Assembly: GCA_943369295.1 (NCBI GenBank)
Contig: CALRMU020000001.1
Coordinates: 1,178,001-1,242,000 of the forward strand
DNA length: 64,000 nucleotides
Direction: 5' to 3'
DNA from: JAKRSE01 sp943369295
GTDB taxonomy: Bacteria; Armatimonadota; Fimbriimonadia; Fimbriimonadales; Fimbriimonadaceae
Each line of letters starts with the position of its first letter. Within the stretch, counting starts at the first letter, position 1. The notes under the pieces are model-generated. The model saw only the letters and a program-made list of their open reading frames with translations. It did not search any database and was not told the origin of the DNA. Of the stretch, positions 26,176 to 33,431 are shown in pieces. The translations under genes were made by a program, and so were the position numbers.

Positions 26176-28052
26176 AGGAGGTTGTTGGCGAGATTCGCAG
26201 GGGGCAGCTTGTCAGCCTATTTGGCGTTGGTTCGCTGATTGACCTTCCGCACATTTCGGTGATTGTCCAGGGACTTCATAAGTGGTCTGAAGGCTCATGC
26301 AGTCCAATTGTCGAGCCAAGGCTCCTCAGCGCAGTCAGGTCAAAGCTGCCAGAGGTTCAGGCCGTAAGGTCCGCGCCTGCCAAATCCTCGGATGAACCTG
26401 AGTTCTGCAAGAGGGACCTATCGGGGGTGCCTGTCTCGATTTTCCCTAGATGGCTGAGGTGTCCCATGTGCAATACGATTGGGACCGTGAGCAGCGGGTT
26501 GTTCGAGCTGGAGTTCCCACCCTACCAGATCGACAAGATAAAGTTTGTACACAAAGGATGCCCAAAACAGGGAGCTTTGGCGCAAAGAAATCTCCCAGGT
26601 GCTGTTCCTGTCCGCTTCCTTGTGACTTGTCAAAATGGGCATCTCTCAGACTTTCCTTGGATGGACTTCTGTCATCGTGGCCAGCCGTGCAGAAAGGAGC
26701 CTAAGAACAGAAAAGAAGGACGAGTCTACAAGACTGGATTGGTCCTCTCTGACGAAGGAGTGACTGGCGAAGCTGCCGAAGTTCAGGTGCGATGTTTGGA
26801 GTGCGACACATTCAGGCCTTTGGCAGATGCATTCGGAAATGAAGCAGATCTCTGCATGCCAATCTGCCCTGGAAGGCATCCACACCTTGGAACGCATTCA
26901 TCTTGTGAGGCGCAGCCTAAGGCCATCCTGCTGGGCGCCAGCAACCTCTATTTCCCCCTTACTGTCTCCGTTATTGGCCTTCCAGAAGGCTACCAGGCCA
27001 ACGATCTTCACGCCATTGTTAAAGAGCATTGGGACAAGCTGGAAGAGGTCGCTTCTGAGGAAGATGCATTGGCCTTTTTGAAGTTCTCTGGCATTTCTGA
27101 CTTCAAAGAATTCTCTGCCAAGGAACTGGTCGAGGCCAAAAGCCTAGTATCTGCTGGCGAGCCTGTGAAGCGGATGGCAGAACTGCGGGCAGAGGAGTAC
27201 GAGCTGCTCTCAACTCTCAGCCCATCCATTGAGAGTTCACGTCTGACTGCCCATCGGCAGACAGATCTAGGGAGGGATCTTGGCCGCTGCTTTGATGGAA
27301 TCACTCTTGTTTCGAGGCTCACTGAACTGAATGCTCTCGTTGGGTTCACCCGCTACGAAGCGGCAGGGGACCTGAGTGACTATGACTCGATTGATCCAGC
27401 TCAGCTTGTCCCGCTTGCCAGCCCTAAGGCGAAGTGGGTTCCAGGCTCAGAGAACCTTGGGGAAGGGATCTTCCTTGAAGTGTCAGAGGAGCTGCTTTCA
27501 GGGTGGGAAGGCAAACCACCGACCACTGATCGAATGGAGCAGATCCAGGCTGCATACGCTGCTTTCCTGAAAGAACGTCCCTGGATTCATTTGGAGATGC
27601 AGGAGGCTCGGTACATCGCCCTGCACACGCTCTCGCACATGCTCCTGCGTGAGCTGGCCATCTCTTGCGGCTACTCCAGCACATCTCTCAAGGAAAGGAT
27701 TTATGCCAGAAGCGCATCTGACGACCTGAAGCCAATGGCTGGAATCCTCATCTACACAGCGAGTCCAGACTCGGAAGGGACTCTTGGCGGGCTCGTTTCG
27801 CTCGGAAGACCCAAGCAGTTTGAGGCAATTCTTAGGTCAGCCATTGGACGAGCCAAACTCTGCAGCAGCGATCCGATCTGCGCATTCAGAGAGCCAGAGA
27901 AGGAGTCGAAGATCTACGGCTCGGCATGCCACAGCTGCTCCTTCATCTCAGAGACCTCCTGCGAGAAAGGGAACCTATTCCTAGACAGAGCGATGGTCGT
28001 TGAAACGCTGCAGGATCTTGGCTGCGGCCTGTTCGAAGGTGTCTTCAGGTGA
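26172..28052 (+). CDS. drmB: DISARM protein DrmB (DUF1998)
   Basis: DrmB carries the DUF1998 domain and partners DrmA. The 626-residue protein starts with GEIRRGQLVSLFGVGSLIDL, has several zinc-binding-like clusters (RCPMCNTIG, TCQNGHLSDFPW, RCLECDTF), and ends with the DUF1998 core: HTLSHMLLRELAISCGYSS (H485 onward), YTASPDSEGTLGGL, and CHSCSFISETSC (C586, C589). The GTG start overlaps drmA (GTGA) and the stop overlaps drmC in the same way, so drmA-B-C are tightly coupled. All diagnostic segments are present and no frameshift is visible. Confidence 0.94.
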   Translation: MKEVVGEIRRGQLVSLFGVGSLIDLPHISVIVQGLHKWSEGSCSPIVEPRLLSAVRSKLPEVQAVRSAPAKSSDEPEFCKRDLSGVPVSIFPRWLRCPMCNTIGTVSSGLFELEFPPYQIDKIKFVHKGCPKQGALAQRNLPGAVPVRFLVTCQNGHLSDFPWMDFCHRGQPCRKEPKNRKEGRVYKTGLVLSDEGVTGEAAEVQVRCLECDTFRPLADAFGNEADLCMPICPGRHPHLGTHSSCEAQPKAILLGASNLYFPLTVSVIGLPEGYQANDLHAIVKEHWDKLEEVASEEDALAFLKFSGISDFKEFSAKELVEAKSLVSAGEPVKRMAELRAEEYELLSTLSPSIESSRLTAHRQTDLGRDLGRCFDGITLVSRLTELNALVGFTRYEAAGDLSDYDSIDPAQLVPLASPKAKWVPGSENLGEGIFLEVSEELLSGWEGKPPTTDRMEQIQAAYAAFLKERPWIHLEMQEARYIALHTLSHMLLRELAISCGYSSTSLKERIYARSASDDLKPMAGILIYTASPDSEGTLGGLVSLGRPKQFEAILRSAIGRAKLCSSDPICAFREPEKESKIYGSACHSCSFISETSCEKGNLFLDRAMVVETLQDLGCGLFEGVFR

Positions 28053-28762
28053 GTCCTGAGAGGCAGCTTGAGCTGGTGCTAAATGATCTGGACAGCGATG
28101 CCCTGAGGTTCCTCGCTGATCGGCCCTCGTTAGAGGACTTTGAGGCTCGCTTCAAATCATCTATGAAGCTGTCTGAGCGCAAATGCTGGCAGCTGGTCCA
28201 GCAAGCACCTGGCGAGAGCCATGAGAGGATCGCATACTGCTGGGGCTTTGCCGCTGCACGGCAGTCGTCCATGCGGCAGGGAGCAGCGGAGCTGATAGTT
28301 TCGGCTCCCTTTGAACACCCTCACTCTGAAACTGCGGCTGCCATCATCTCCTTGATTTCGTCAGCACAGGATTCGCTCAGAGTGGCCTCTTACGTCCTCG
28401 GCCACATCGAAGAGGTTCTGCCATTGCTGAAGGGAGCTGCTGAGCGTGGTGTTGACGTTCGGTTGATTGTCGATTCGAAATCGATGCAGAACTCATCGGG
28501 AGCCGCCATGCTGAGTGAGCTTTCGGCAGTTGCATCATCGCTTCAGCTCAGAATTTGGCGCGAAGAATCTGCAGGCGGAGTGATGCATGCCAAGTATCTC
28601 GTGGCAGACGGCAGCAGAATGCTCATAACCAGCGCAAATCTTACTGGCAAGGCAATCACAAGAAACATCGAAGCTGGACTCCTGATCTCAGAGGAAAGAT
28701 CAGTCAGGCATGCGATTGCCCTGTTCGAGGCGATCTGGGCCGAGCTAGCCGCTGACTCTTGA
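28049..28762 (+). CDS. drmC: DISARM phospholipase D-like protein DrmC
   Basis: DrmC belongs to the phospholipase D/nuclease superfamily and is an accessory effector in DISARM. The 237-residue protein has an N-terminal helical part (1-75), a first PLD half (LIVSAPFEHPHSETAAAIIS, AERGVDVRLIVDSKS) and one full HKD motif HAKYLVAD (H180, K182, D187) followed by SANLTGKAITRNIEAGLLI. A single HKD motif means it likely acts as a dimer, as in Nuc-type enzymes. GTG start overlaps drmB by four bases. It is the last gene of the operon; the 73 bases after it contain a C-rich tract but no clear terminator. Confidence 0.93.
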   Translation: MSPERQLELVLNDLDSDALRFLADRPSLEDFEARFKSSMKLSERKCWQLVQQAPGESHERIAYCWGFAAARQSSMRQGAAELIVSAPFEHPHSETAAAIISLISSAQDSLRVASYVLGHIEEVLPLLKGAAERGVDVRLIVDSKSMQNSSGAAMLSELSAVASSLQLRIWREESAGGVMHAKYLVADGSRMLITSANLTGKAITRNIEAGLLISEERSVRHAIALFEAIWAELAADS

Positions 28763-28835
28763 TCGACAAGATTGGGACCCCTCACCCCCAGGCTGTTTTC
28801 CAGGCGGATGGAACCGCCGAAAAAATACCCCCCCC

Positions 28836-29390
28836 CTATGCCTCTTCTTGGGGTCTGTGCCTGTAAAGAGTCGCCCTGCTGATCTTGAGCTGACTGCAGA
28901 TTTCCTTGGCCGTGAGTCCAGCCGCAGACATCGACTTGATCGCTCTCATGGTTGCGGGTGACACGACAGAGGGTCGGCCGCCTCTTCTGCCTCTGGAGGC
29001 AGCTGCCTCCAGACCAGCCTGAACTCTTTCTCGGATCAACGCCCTCTCGAACTCTGCTAGAGCAGAGAAAATGTGAAAAGTCAGCTGACCTGCGCTTGTT
29101 GACGTGTCAATGCCTTCGGTGAGCGACCTTAGCTCGATGTCACGCAGCTTCAGTTCCTCTGCGAGCTGGACGAGATGCCGTAGAGACCGCCCCAGCCGAT
29201 CTAATCTCCATACGATCAAAGTGTCGCCGCTCCTGAGGGTAGCCAGGGCAGCTTCAAGCCCTGGCCTGTCAGTGCGCCCTCCACTCAACTCATCACTGAA
29301 AATGCGCTCGCAGCCTGCCTTCATCAGTGCATCCCGCTGAAGATCGTCCGACTGCGTGGCTGTGGAGACTCTGGCGTATCCGATTACCAT
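28836..29390 (-). CDS. Serine recombinase (resolvase/invertase family)
   Basis: The 184-residue protein is a small serine recombinase of the Tn3 resolvase/DNA invertase type. It opens with MVIGYARVSTATQ, where S9 is the nucleophile, followed by LIVWRLDRLGRS (catalytic Arg residues), the E-helix GQLTFHIFSALAEFERALIRER, and a C-terminal helix-turn-helix GLTAKEICSQLKISRATLYR. It converges on drmC. I chose ATG 29390 rather than the GTG-like extension to 29423 because YARVS normally lies at residue 5. No transposase accompanies it, so it is a stand-alone resolvase or a remnant of a transposon. A probable res-type inverted repeat lies just upstream at 29440-29503. Confidence 0.92.
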   Translation of the reverse strand: MVIGYARVSTATQSDDLQRDALMKAGCERIFSDELSGGRTDRPGLEAALATLRSGDTLIVWRLDRLGRSLRHLVQLAEELKLRDIELRSLTEGIDTSTSAGQLTFHIFSALAEFERALIRERVQAGLEAAASRGRRGGRPSVVSPATMRAIKSMSAAGLTAKEICSQLKISRATLYRHRPQEEA

Positions 29391-29439
29391 GGTTTGTCCT
29401 TTCTCAAAACCCAGAAGAGTCAATCGAAAAGCTCGATCG

Positions 29440-29503
29440 GTTCTGAGACATGTATATGAATTACCCGCTCCAACTCAAGAAGTGTGAATTGCTGTCTCAG
29501 AAC
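29440..29503. promoter_or_regulatory. Likely res/crossover site upstream of the serine recombinase
   Basis: GTTCTGAGACA (29440-29450) and TGTCTCAGAAC (29493-29503) are perfect 11-bp inverted repeats separated by 42 bases. A third related half site (CCTCAGAA) follows at 29511. Position 50-115 bases in front of the recombinase gene is typical of a res site that also autoregulates the gene. Function is inferred. Confidence 0.5.
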
Positions 29504-29604
29504 TTTAGTGCCTCAGAATCAAATGTTTATGAGACGGACTGAAACTCCTGGATGGAGAAGTATTTTTTCTCGCCTTGTTTGTCAGCTAAGCTGGTGGCAA
29601 GAAG

Positions 29605-29674
29605 CTCACCCCGCCAAACGCAGGCTCCAGCCGAAGCCGTGAACTGGTCACGTTTATGTGTTTGGCGGGGTGAG
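29605..29674. repeat. Perfect 15-bp inverted repeat between recombinase and GH5 gene
   Basis: CTCACCCCGCCAAAC (29605-29619) and GTTTGGCGGGGTGAG (29660-29674) match perfectly across a 40-base spacer. It lies 15 bases beyond the GH5 stop codon but has no T-run in either direction, so it is not an ordinary terminator. It could be a transposon end pair, a recombination site, or an mRNA 3' structure. Confidence 0.6.
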
Positions 29675-29689
29675 ATCCGTTCGATATCC

Positions 29690-30850
29690 TTATCTCATCA
29701 TGACAGGGACGATATCAAACAGGAAACGAACACTCCCGTCACTTTGACGAGCAGTCAGTCCAAACCACCCTAAATCATCCCAAGGAGTATTCGACATTCC
29801 AAGAGCAAGGGTGGCTGTTCGAACCGTCCTGTAGTACTCGCGAACAATGTCGGAGTTTCTCTCATTTTGTCTGTCTCGACGGCCCACTCCGTATTCACCA
29901 TAGTTGACGGGGATCCCCAACTTTTTCGCATGAACCGAAACTGCTAAAATTGAATTCCGCACCGATTCCATGGTCGGTTTCTCCTCCAGCCGCCCATCCT
30001 CTCCGCAGAAGTTCCAAGGATCGTATGTGTGAACAGTTGCAATCAAATATTGATCTTTGCCACCACCAGGAAGGCTCGCTGCGTCAGGGTAGACGTCGTC
30101 CAGCATGGACTGATTCCCTTGGCCGTTAGGTGACACCATGATCACCCTTGTCGAGTTCGCTCCGCCAGTGGCCCGTATTGCGCGATATCCCACTTCATTG
30201 ATTTGTCGTGTCTTGGCAAGTGCCCCTGGATCATTTGGTCTTACTGCGCCAGACCAATCGCCCATAGCACCCTCTGGCTCGTTGAGCACTTCGAATATTA
30301 GGTTTGGCGATCGATTCTCATATCTCTTTGCGATCCCTGTCCAAAGTCGGGTAAACGGCTCATTGAATCGTTGTGACCCGTCGTAGCTTCGCTTCAGCCA
30401 GTGCTCGTGATGTGTGTTGAGGATGACAATCAGCCCCTTGCCTAGGGCATAGTCCACAACAGCATCTAACTCTTTCAGTCGTGGGCTGTTCGCGTTGATC
30501 CTGCCCGTCGCGTCGGCCAGGTGGCTTCCTTGAAATCCGTCCATCCAAGTCACAGGGATGCGAATGTGTTTCATTCCCGCACCTTGGTAGAGATCAATCA
30601 ACTTGCCAACTTCATTGGGATTTGTCGGCTGCAGTCCAAGGTCGAAAGCGTTGCCAAGATTGAAGCCAGTGCCCATCGCCAACGTAATGTCATCAGCAGT
30701 CGGAGCAACCCCAGAATATGAACCCGTAGCAGAGTCCAGGGTTGCGATTCGCTCTGAACTGTTCGCACAGGCTGTGAGAGCGAAGGCACCGACTACAATG
30801 CTAGCCAAAACAAGGCTGGTAATGCGGGCCACATCGGTGTGCCAGATCAT
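29690..30850 (-). CDS. GH5 family glycoside hydrolase (endoglucanase-like) lipoprotein
   Basis: This protein would hydrolyse beta-1,4-linked polysaccharide outside the cytoplasm. It has an N-terminal hydrophobic segment ending in a lipobox ALTAC (Cys about 28), then a (beta/alpha)8 GH5 domain: GTGFNLGNAFD, HIRIPVTW, LIVILNTHHEHW, the acid/base Glu in IFEVLNEPEG (E191), HTYDPWNFCG and the nucleophile Glu in VNYGEYGVG (E319), followed by the closing WDDLGWFGL. All catalytic residues are intact. ATG 30850 is chosen over TTG 30853. It is the last gene before the right junction, and nothing ties it to defence; it looks like metabolic cargo of the island. Confidence 0.9.
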   Translation of the reverse strand: MIWHTDVARITSLVLASIVVGAFALTACANSSERIATLDSATGSYSGVAPTADDITLAMGTGFNLGNAFDLGLQPTNPNEVGKLIDLYQGAGMKHIRIPVTWMDGFQGSHLADATGRINANSPRLKELDAVVDYALGKGLIVILNTHHEHWLKRSYDGSQRFNEPFTRLWTGIAKRYENRSPNLIFEVLNEPEGAMGDWSGAVRPNDPGALAKTRQINEVGYRAIRATGGANSTRVIMVSPNGQGNQSMLDDVYPDAASLPGGGKDQYLIATVHTYDPWNFCGEDGRLEEKPTMESVRNSILAVSVHAKKLGIPVNYGEYGVGRRDRQNERNSDIVREYYRTVRTATLALGMSNTPWDDLGWFGLTARQSDGSVRFLFDIVPVMMR

Positions 30851-31175
30851 CAAATGAAATACGACTGTCTGGGTTCCTTTGTCTCAATGCAGCGCTCACT
30901 GTACGAGAGGTTGTTTATGACGCGTAAGATGTGGGTCTTGCCTGATGAAAAGGGTTCCAGTCACTAGCTACATGCCTTTGCCAATGCTAAAGACCAGCTT
31001 CATGAACTATCTGTCCAGTCAGCAGGTGCTTGGCAGAGTGCCTGACTAAGTCGTCTAGATGCTTGGCGGAAGTGGCAATTGACCATTGCGAGTCGCTATC
31101 TGCTATGGCGGATCTTCAGTAGGTGGCAATCGATCAGAAGACTGGCAGCAATTTGATAGGGCGGGTAAAAATTCT

Positions 31176-31197
31176 GTGTTCCCTTTTGTGTTCCCTT
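31176..31197 (+). repeat. Right arm-type integrase site: two GTGTTCCCTT repeats
   Basis: GTGTTCCCTT at 31176-31185 and 31188-31197 repeats the pair found near the left junction (3397-3417), with flanking TTCTG and TTAT also shared. It is about 110-130 bases inside attR. The rest of 30851-31306 holds no supported gene. Confidence 0.55.
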
Positions 31198-31306
31198 ATC
31201 GGGCCGCTAAAAAAGGCATAAATCACTATGTATTCGGGAGTTTGCGGAAGGCTAGGCTGTTTTCGTGCCTAGAACCCCTAAAAAACGTGATATTCGGGCA
31301 CGAAAA

Positions 31307-31329
31307 TGGAGCGGGCAAAGAGATTCGAA
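31307..31329. repeat. attR: 23-bp direct repeat within tRNA-Gly
   Basis: This is the 3' end of the intact tRNA-Gly gene and is identical to 3300-3322. The island supplied this copy and so restored the tRNA. The distance between the two copies is 28,007 bases. Confidence 0.9.
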
Positions 31330-31381
31330 CTCTCGACCTACTCGTTGGCAACGAGTCGCTCTACCACTGAGCTATGCCCGC
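31307..31381 (-). tRNA. tRNA-Gly (anticodon GCC)
   Basis: The minus strand folds as a complete tRNA: acceptor GCGGGCA/TGCCCGC, D-stem GCTC/GAGC, anticodon stem ACTCG/CGAGT enclosing TTGCCAA (anticodon GCC), T-stem GAGAG/CTCTT with loop TTCGAAT, discriminator T and an encoded CCA. It is the integration target of the island. The original terminator now lies 28 kb away at 3266-3300. Confidence 0.95.
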
Positions 31382-31495
31382 TCGGGGACTCACTTTATAC
31401 CCCATGCCAGCCGACCTTGCTTGGAGACAGGACCCAAGCCGCACAAAGTCCCTGCCGCCTGGTGAGCCCACAGCCCTGGGCGGGATACTGGGTTG

Positions 31496-32251
31496 ATGCT
31501 TTCCCCCCAGCTTCAAACCCTTCTTGATCTTGTGCTTGAAGCCGGAGAGATCGGGCGCAAAGGTTTTGAATCGCGAGGATTTGAGCTAAAAGGAGACGGA
31601 TCCTTAGTCACAGAAACCGACAAGAGAGTCGAGACCTTTTTTCGCGAGAGGCTGGACCAGGTGGCTCCGGGGGCTGCTTTTTGGGGAGAGGAAGAAGGAT
31701 TTGCCGAACCAACCGAAGATGGCCTTTGGCTTATTGACCCGATTGATGGGACCACCAATTTTGCCTACGGACTGCCTAGCTGGGGCGTGACTGTTGGCCT
31801 TTACCGAGGCACCGAAATGGTTTTGGGCGCCATGTGCATGCCCATGTTCAACGATTGGATCGCCGCTGAAAAGGGCAAAGGAGCCTTCCGCAACGGAGCC
31901 CCTCTGCCCAGGCTGAAGCCGGGGGGAATCGAACCCTACGAACCGGTCGGGTTTGGCGACCTAACTCTGTTGAACGAACTAAGAATCCCGGGCAAGATCC
32001 GCCATGTGGGAGCCTTCGTCGCGGAATCTTTTGGCTTTCTCACTCAAGGCATGAGGGCTCAGGCGACGTCGTCGCTCTGCCTTTACGATGCCGCCTGCGG
32101 AGTTTTGGCAGCCAGAGAGATTGGGGCCGAGTTGGTCCATTACGATGGTCGGCCTTTTCAAGAAAGCGAGTGGGTGGCTGATACTCGGGTGGAGCCCTTT
32201 ATCTTTCTTCCTCCGGACTGCACTTGGCGTCCGACCATGAAGGTTCGATAG
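31496..32251 (+). CDS. Inositol monophosphatase family protein
   Basis: IMPase-family enzymes remove phosphate from inositol phosphate, histidinol phosphate, fructose-1,6-bisphosphate or PAP in a Mg2+-dependent reaction. The 251-residue protein shows the metal-binding motifs: GEEEG (65-68), DPIDGTTNF with D81 and D84, and a C-terminal CLYDAACGVLAAREIGAELV block with the third aspartate. The exact substrate cannot be told from sequence; a hisI gene about 660 bases downstream makes a histidinol-phosphatase role conceivable but not shown. ATG 31496 is preferred over a TTG three bases earlier. A bidirectional terminator follows. Confidence 0.85.
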   Translation: MLSPQLQTLLDLVLEAGEIGRKGFESRGFELKGDGSLVTETDKRVETFFRERLDQVAPGAAFWGEEEGFAEPTEDGLWLIDPIDGTTNFAYGLPSWGVTVGLYRGTEMVLGAMCMPMFNDWIAAEKGKGAFRNGAPLPRLKPGGIEPYEPVGFGDLTLLNELRIPGKIRHVGAFVAESFGFLTQGMRAQATSSLCLYDAACGVLAAREIGAELVHYDGRPFQESEWVADTRVEPFIFLPPDCTWRPTMKVR

Positions 32252-32253
32252 TC

Positions 32254-32292
32254 AAAAAAAACCTGGCTGAGCGATGCTCAACCAGGTTTTTC
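32254..32292. terminator. Bidirectional terminator between IMPase and ferritin genes
   Basis: AACCTGG pairs with CCAGGTT and TGAGC with GCTCA around a GAT loop, with one mismatch. A-run precedes and T-run follows, so it works on both strands for the convergent genes. Confidence 0.85.
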
Positions 32293-32371
32293 TATTGAAG
32301 AGCTGCAGCAGACTGCTCTCCTCACCCTTCCCTCTCCTCTCGACAAGCGAAAGGAGAGGGTTCAGAGCGAC

Positions 32372-32854
32372 TCACTCGCCAGCGAACTTTTCCAGCAGAG
32401 CTTCTGCCTGGAAAAGGTTGACTCCGCTGTTGACCAGGTCAATCAGCTTGTCCATCTTGGATTCTTCTTCGACCTGCTCTTCAATAAACCACTGAAGGAA
32501 CTGGAAGGCGGTCCAGTCGCCTTCTTCATTAGCGGCCTTGGCCATGGCGCGGAACTCGGCGCTGACCTTGGCTTCGCTGGCCTTAGCAGACTGAACAGCT
32601 TCGAGAGCGTTGGCGAATCGGGTGGAGGCCACAGGAATGGTGGGGAGGTCGAACTCGACTCCCACATCCAGAAGAAAGTTGATGATCTTCATGGCGTGGG
32701 CCGCTTCTTCCATCGACTGCTCCTTAAAGAGGGCAGCCCAGGCATCAAGGCTCTGGCGTCGGAACCAGATGTTGATGGCCATGTAGTTCTGGTGGGCAGA
32801 CAGTTCGCTCTGAATCTGCGCTGTCAGCATTTGAGCCAAGCGGTCCGTGATCAT
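32372..32854 (-). CDS. ftnA: Ferritin (FtnA type)
   Basis: Ferritin stores iron as a ferric mineral in a 24-subunit cage after oxidising Fe2+ at a di-iron centre. The 160-residue protein contains the ferroxidase ligands at the same numbering as E. coli FtnA: E17, E50, H53, E94, Q127 and E130. There is no haem-binding methionine arrangement of bacterioferritin. ATG start; the gene is 60 bases downstream of hisI on the same strand and converges on the IMPase gene. Confidence 0.92.
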   Translation of the reverse strand: MITDRLAQMLTAQIQSELSAHQNYMAINIWFRRQSLDAWAALFKEQSMEEAAHAMKIINFLLDVGVEFDLPTIPVASTRFANALEAVQSAKASEAKVSAEFRAMAKAANEEGDWTAFQFLQWFIEEQVEEESKMDKLIDLVNSGVNLFQAEALLEKFAGE

Positions 32855-32914
32855 TACTTAATTCTACACTTTGGAGGTCCGGGATCAGCGGCAGACTCTT
32901 GAGCCCTTTTGATG

Positions 32915-33367
32915 TCAGTGAGCCTTCTTGCCGTAGACCTCGGCCGGGTCGAACAGCTGTTCTGCATCGCCCATCTCTAGACTCTCTTTGCTGGTCACTT
33001 TTCTATAAAAGCAGGAGCGCCGGCCTGAGTGGCAGGCAGCGCCCCCGATCTGCTCGACCTTGACGACTAGTGCGTCCTGATCGCAGTCGACTGTGATTTC
33101 CACCACTTTCTGAACTGCACCGCTTGTGGCTCCTTTGTGCCAAATTTCTTGGCGGCTGCGGGACCAGTAGACTGCCTCCCCTTTCTCCAGTGTGAGGGCC
33201 AGCGACTCGGCGTTCATATAGGCGAGCATCAGCACTTGGCTGGTCTGGGCATCCACCGCGATAGCAGGAATCAGGCCGCCACCATCGAACTTCGGAGTGA
33301 AGGCAAGGCCTTCTTCAACTTCTTTCCGCGAGCCTCGGGGCAGAAAGGGAGAAGTGGATGAGCTCAT
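32915..33367 (-). CDS. hisI: Phosphoribosyl-AMP cyclohydrolase HisI
   Basis: HisI opens the adenine ring of phosphoribosyl-AMP, the third step of histidine synthesis. The 150-residue protein matches the single-domain enzyme: VLMLAYMNAESLALTL, the WSRSRQEIWHKGATSG block, metal ligands D94, D96, D98 with C95 (VDCDQDAL), and the Zn cysteines in ACHSGRRSCFYR (C112, C119). It has no HisE (pyrophosphohydrolase) domain, so that activity must be encoded elsewhere. The ATG lies 64 bases from the divergent amidase start. Confidence 0.94.
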   Translation of the reverse strand: MSSSTSPFLPRGSRKEVEEGLAFTPKFDGGGLIPAIAVDAQTSQVLMLAYMNAESLALTLEKGEAVYWSRSRQEIWHKGATSGAVQKVVEITVDCDQDALVVKVEQIGGAACHSGRRSCFYRKVTSKESLEMGDAEQLFDPAEVYGKKAH

Positions 33368-33431
33368 GGTTCAGCAAGGTACCGAATACAAACCATCCTT
33401 CGGCCGGACTGGGGAGTATCCTCCTCTCTTA

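Noticed and set aside
13210..28762. Type I restriction-modification or BREX as an alternative reading of the large genes
   Set aside because: No HsdS, PglZ, BrxC or BrxA-like genes; the set of SNF2 helicase, NPPF methylase, DUF1998 and PLD protein is specific to DISARM.
29552..29773. Plus-strand frame of 73 residues
   Set aside because: It spans the 15-bp inverted repeat and the end of the GH5 gene and has no coding evidence.
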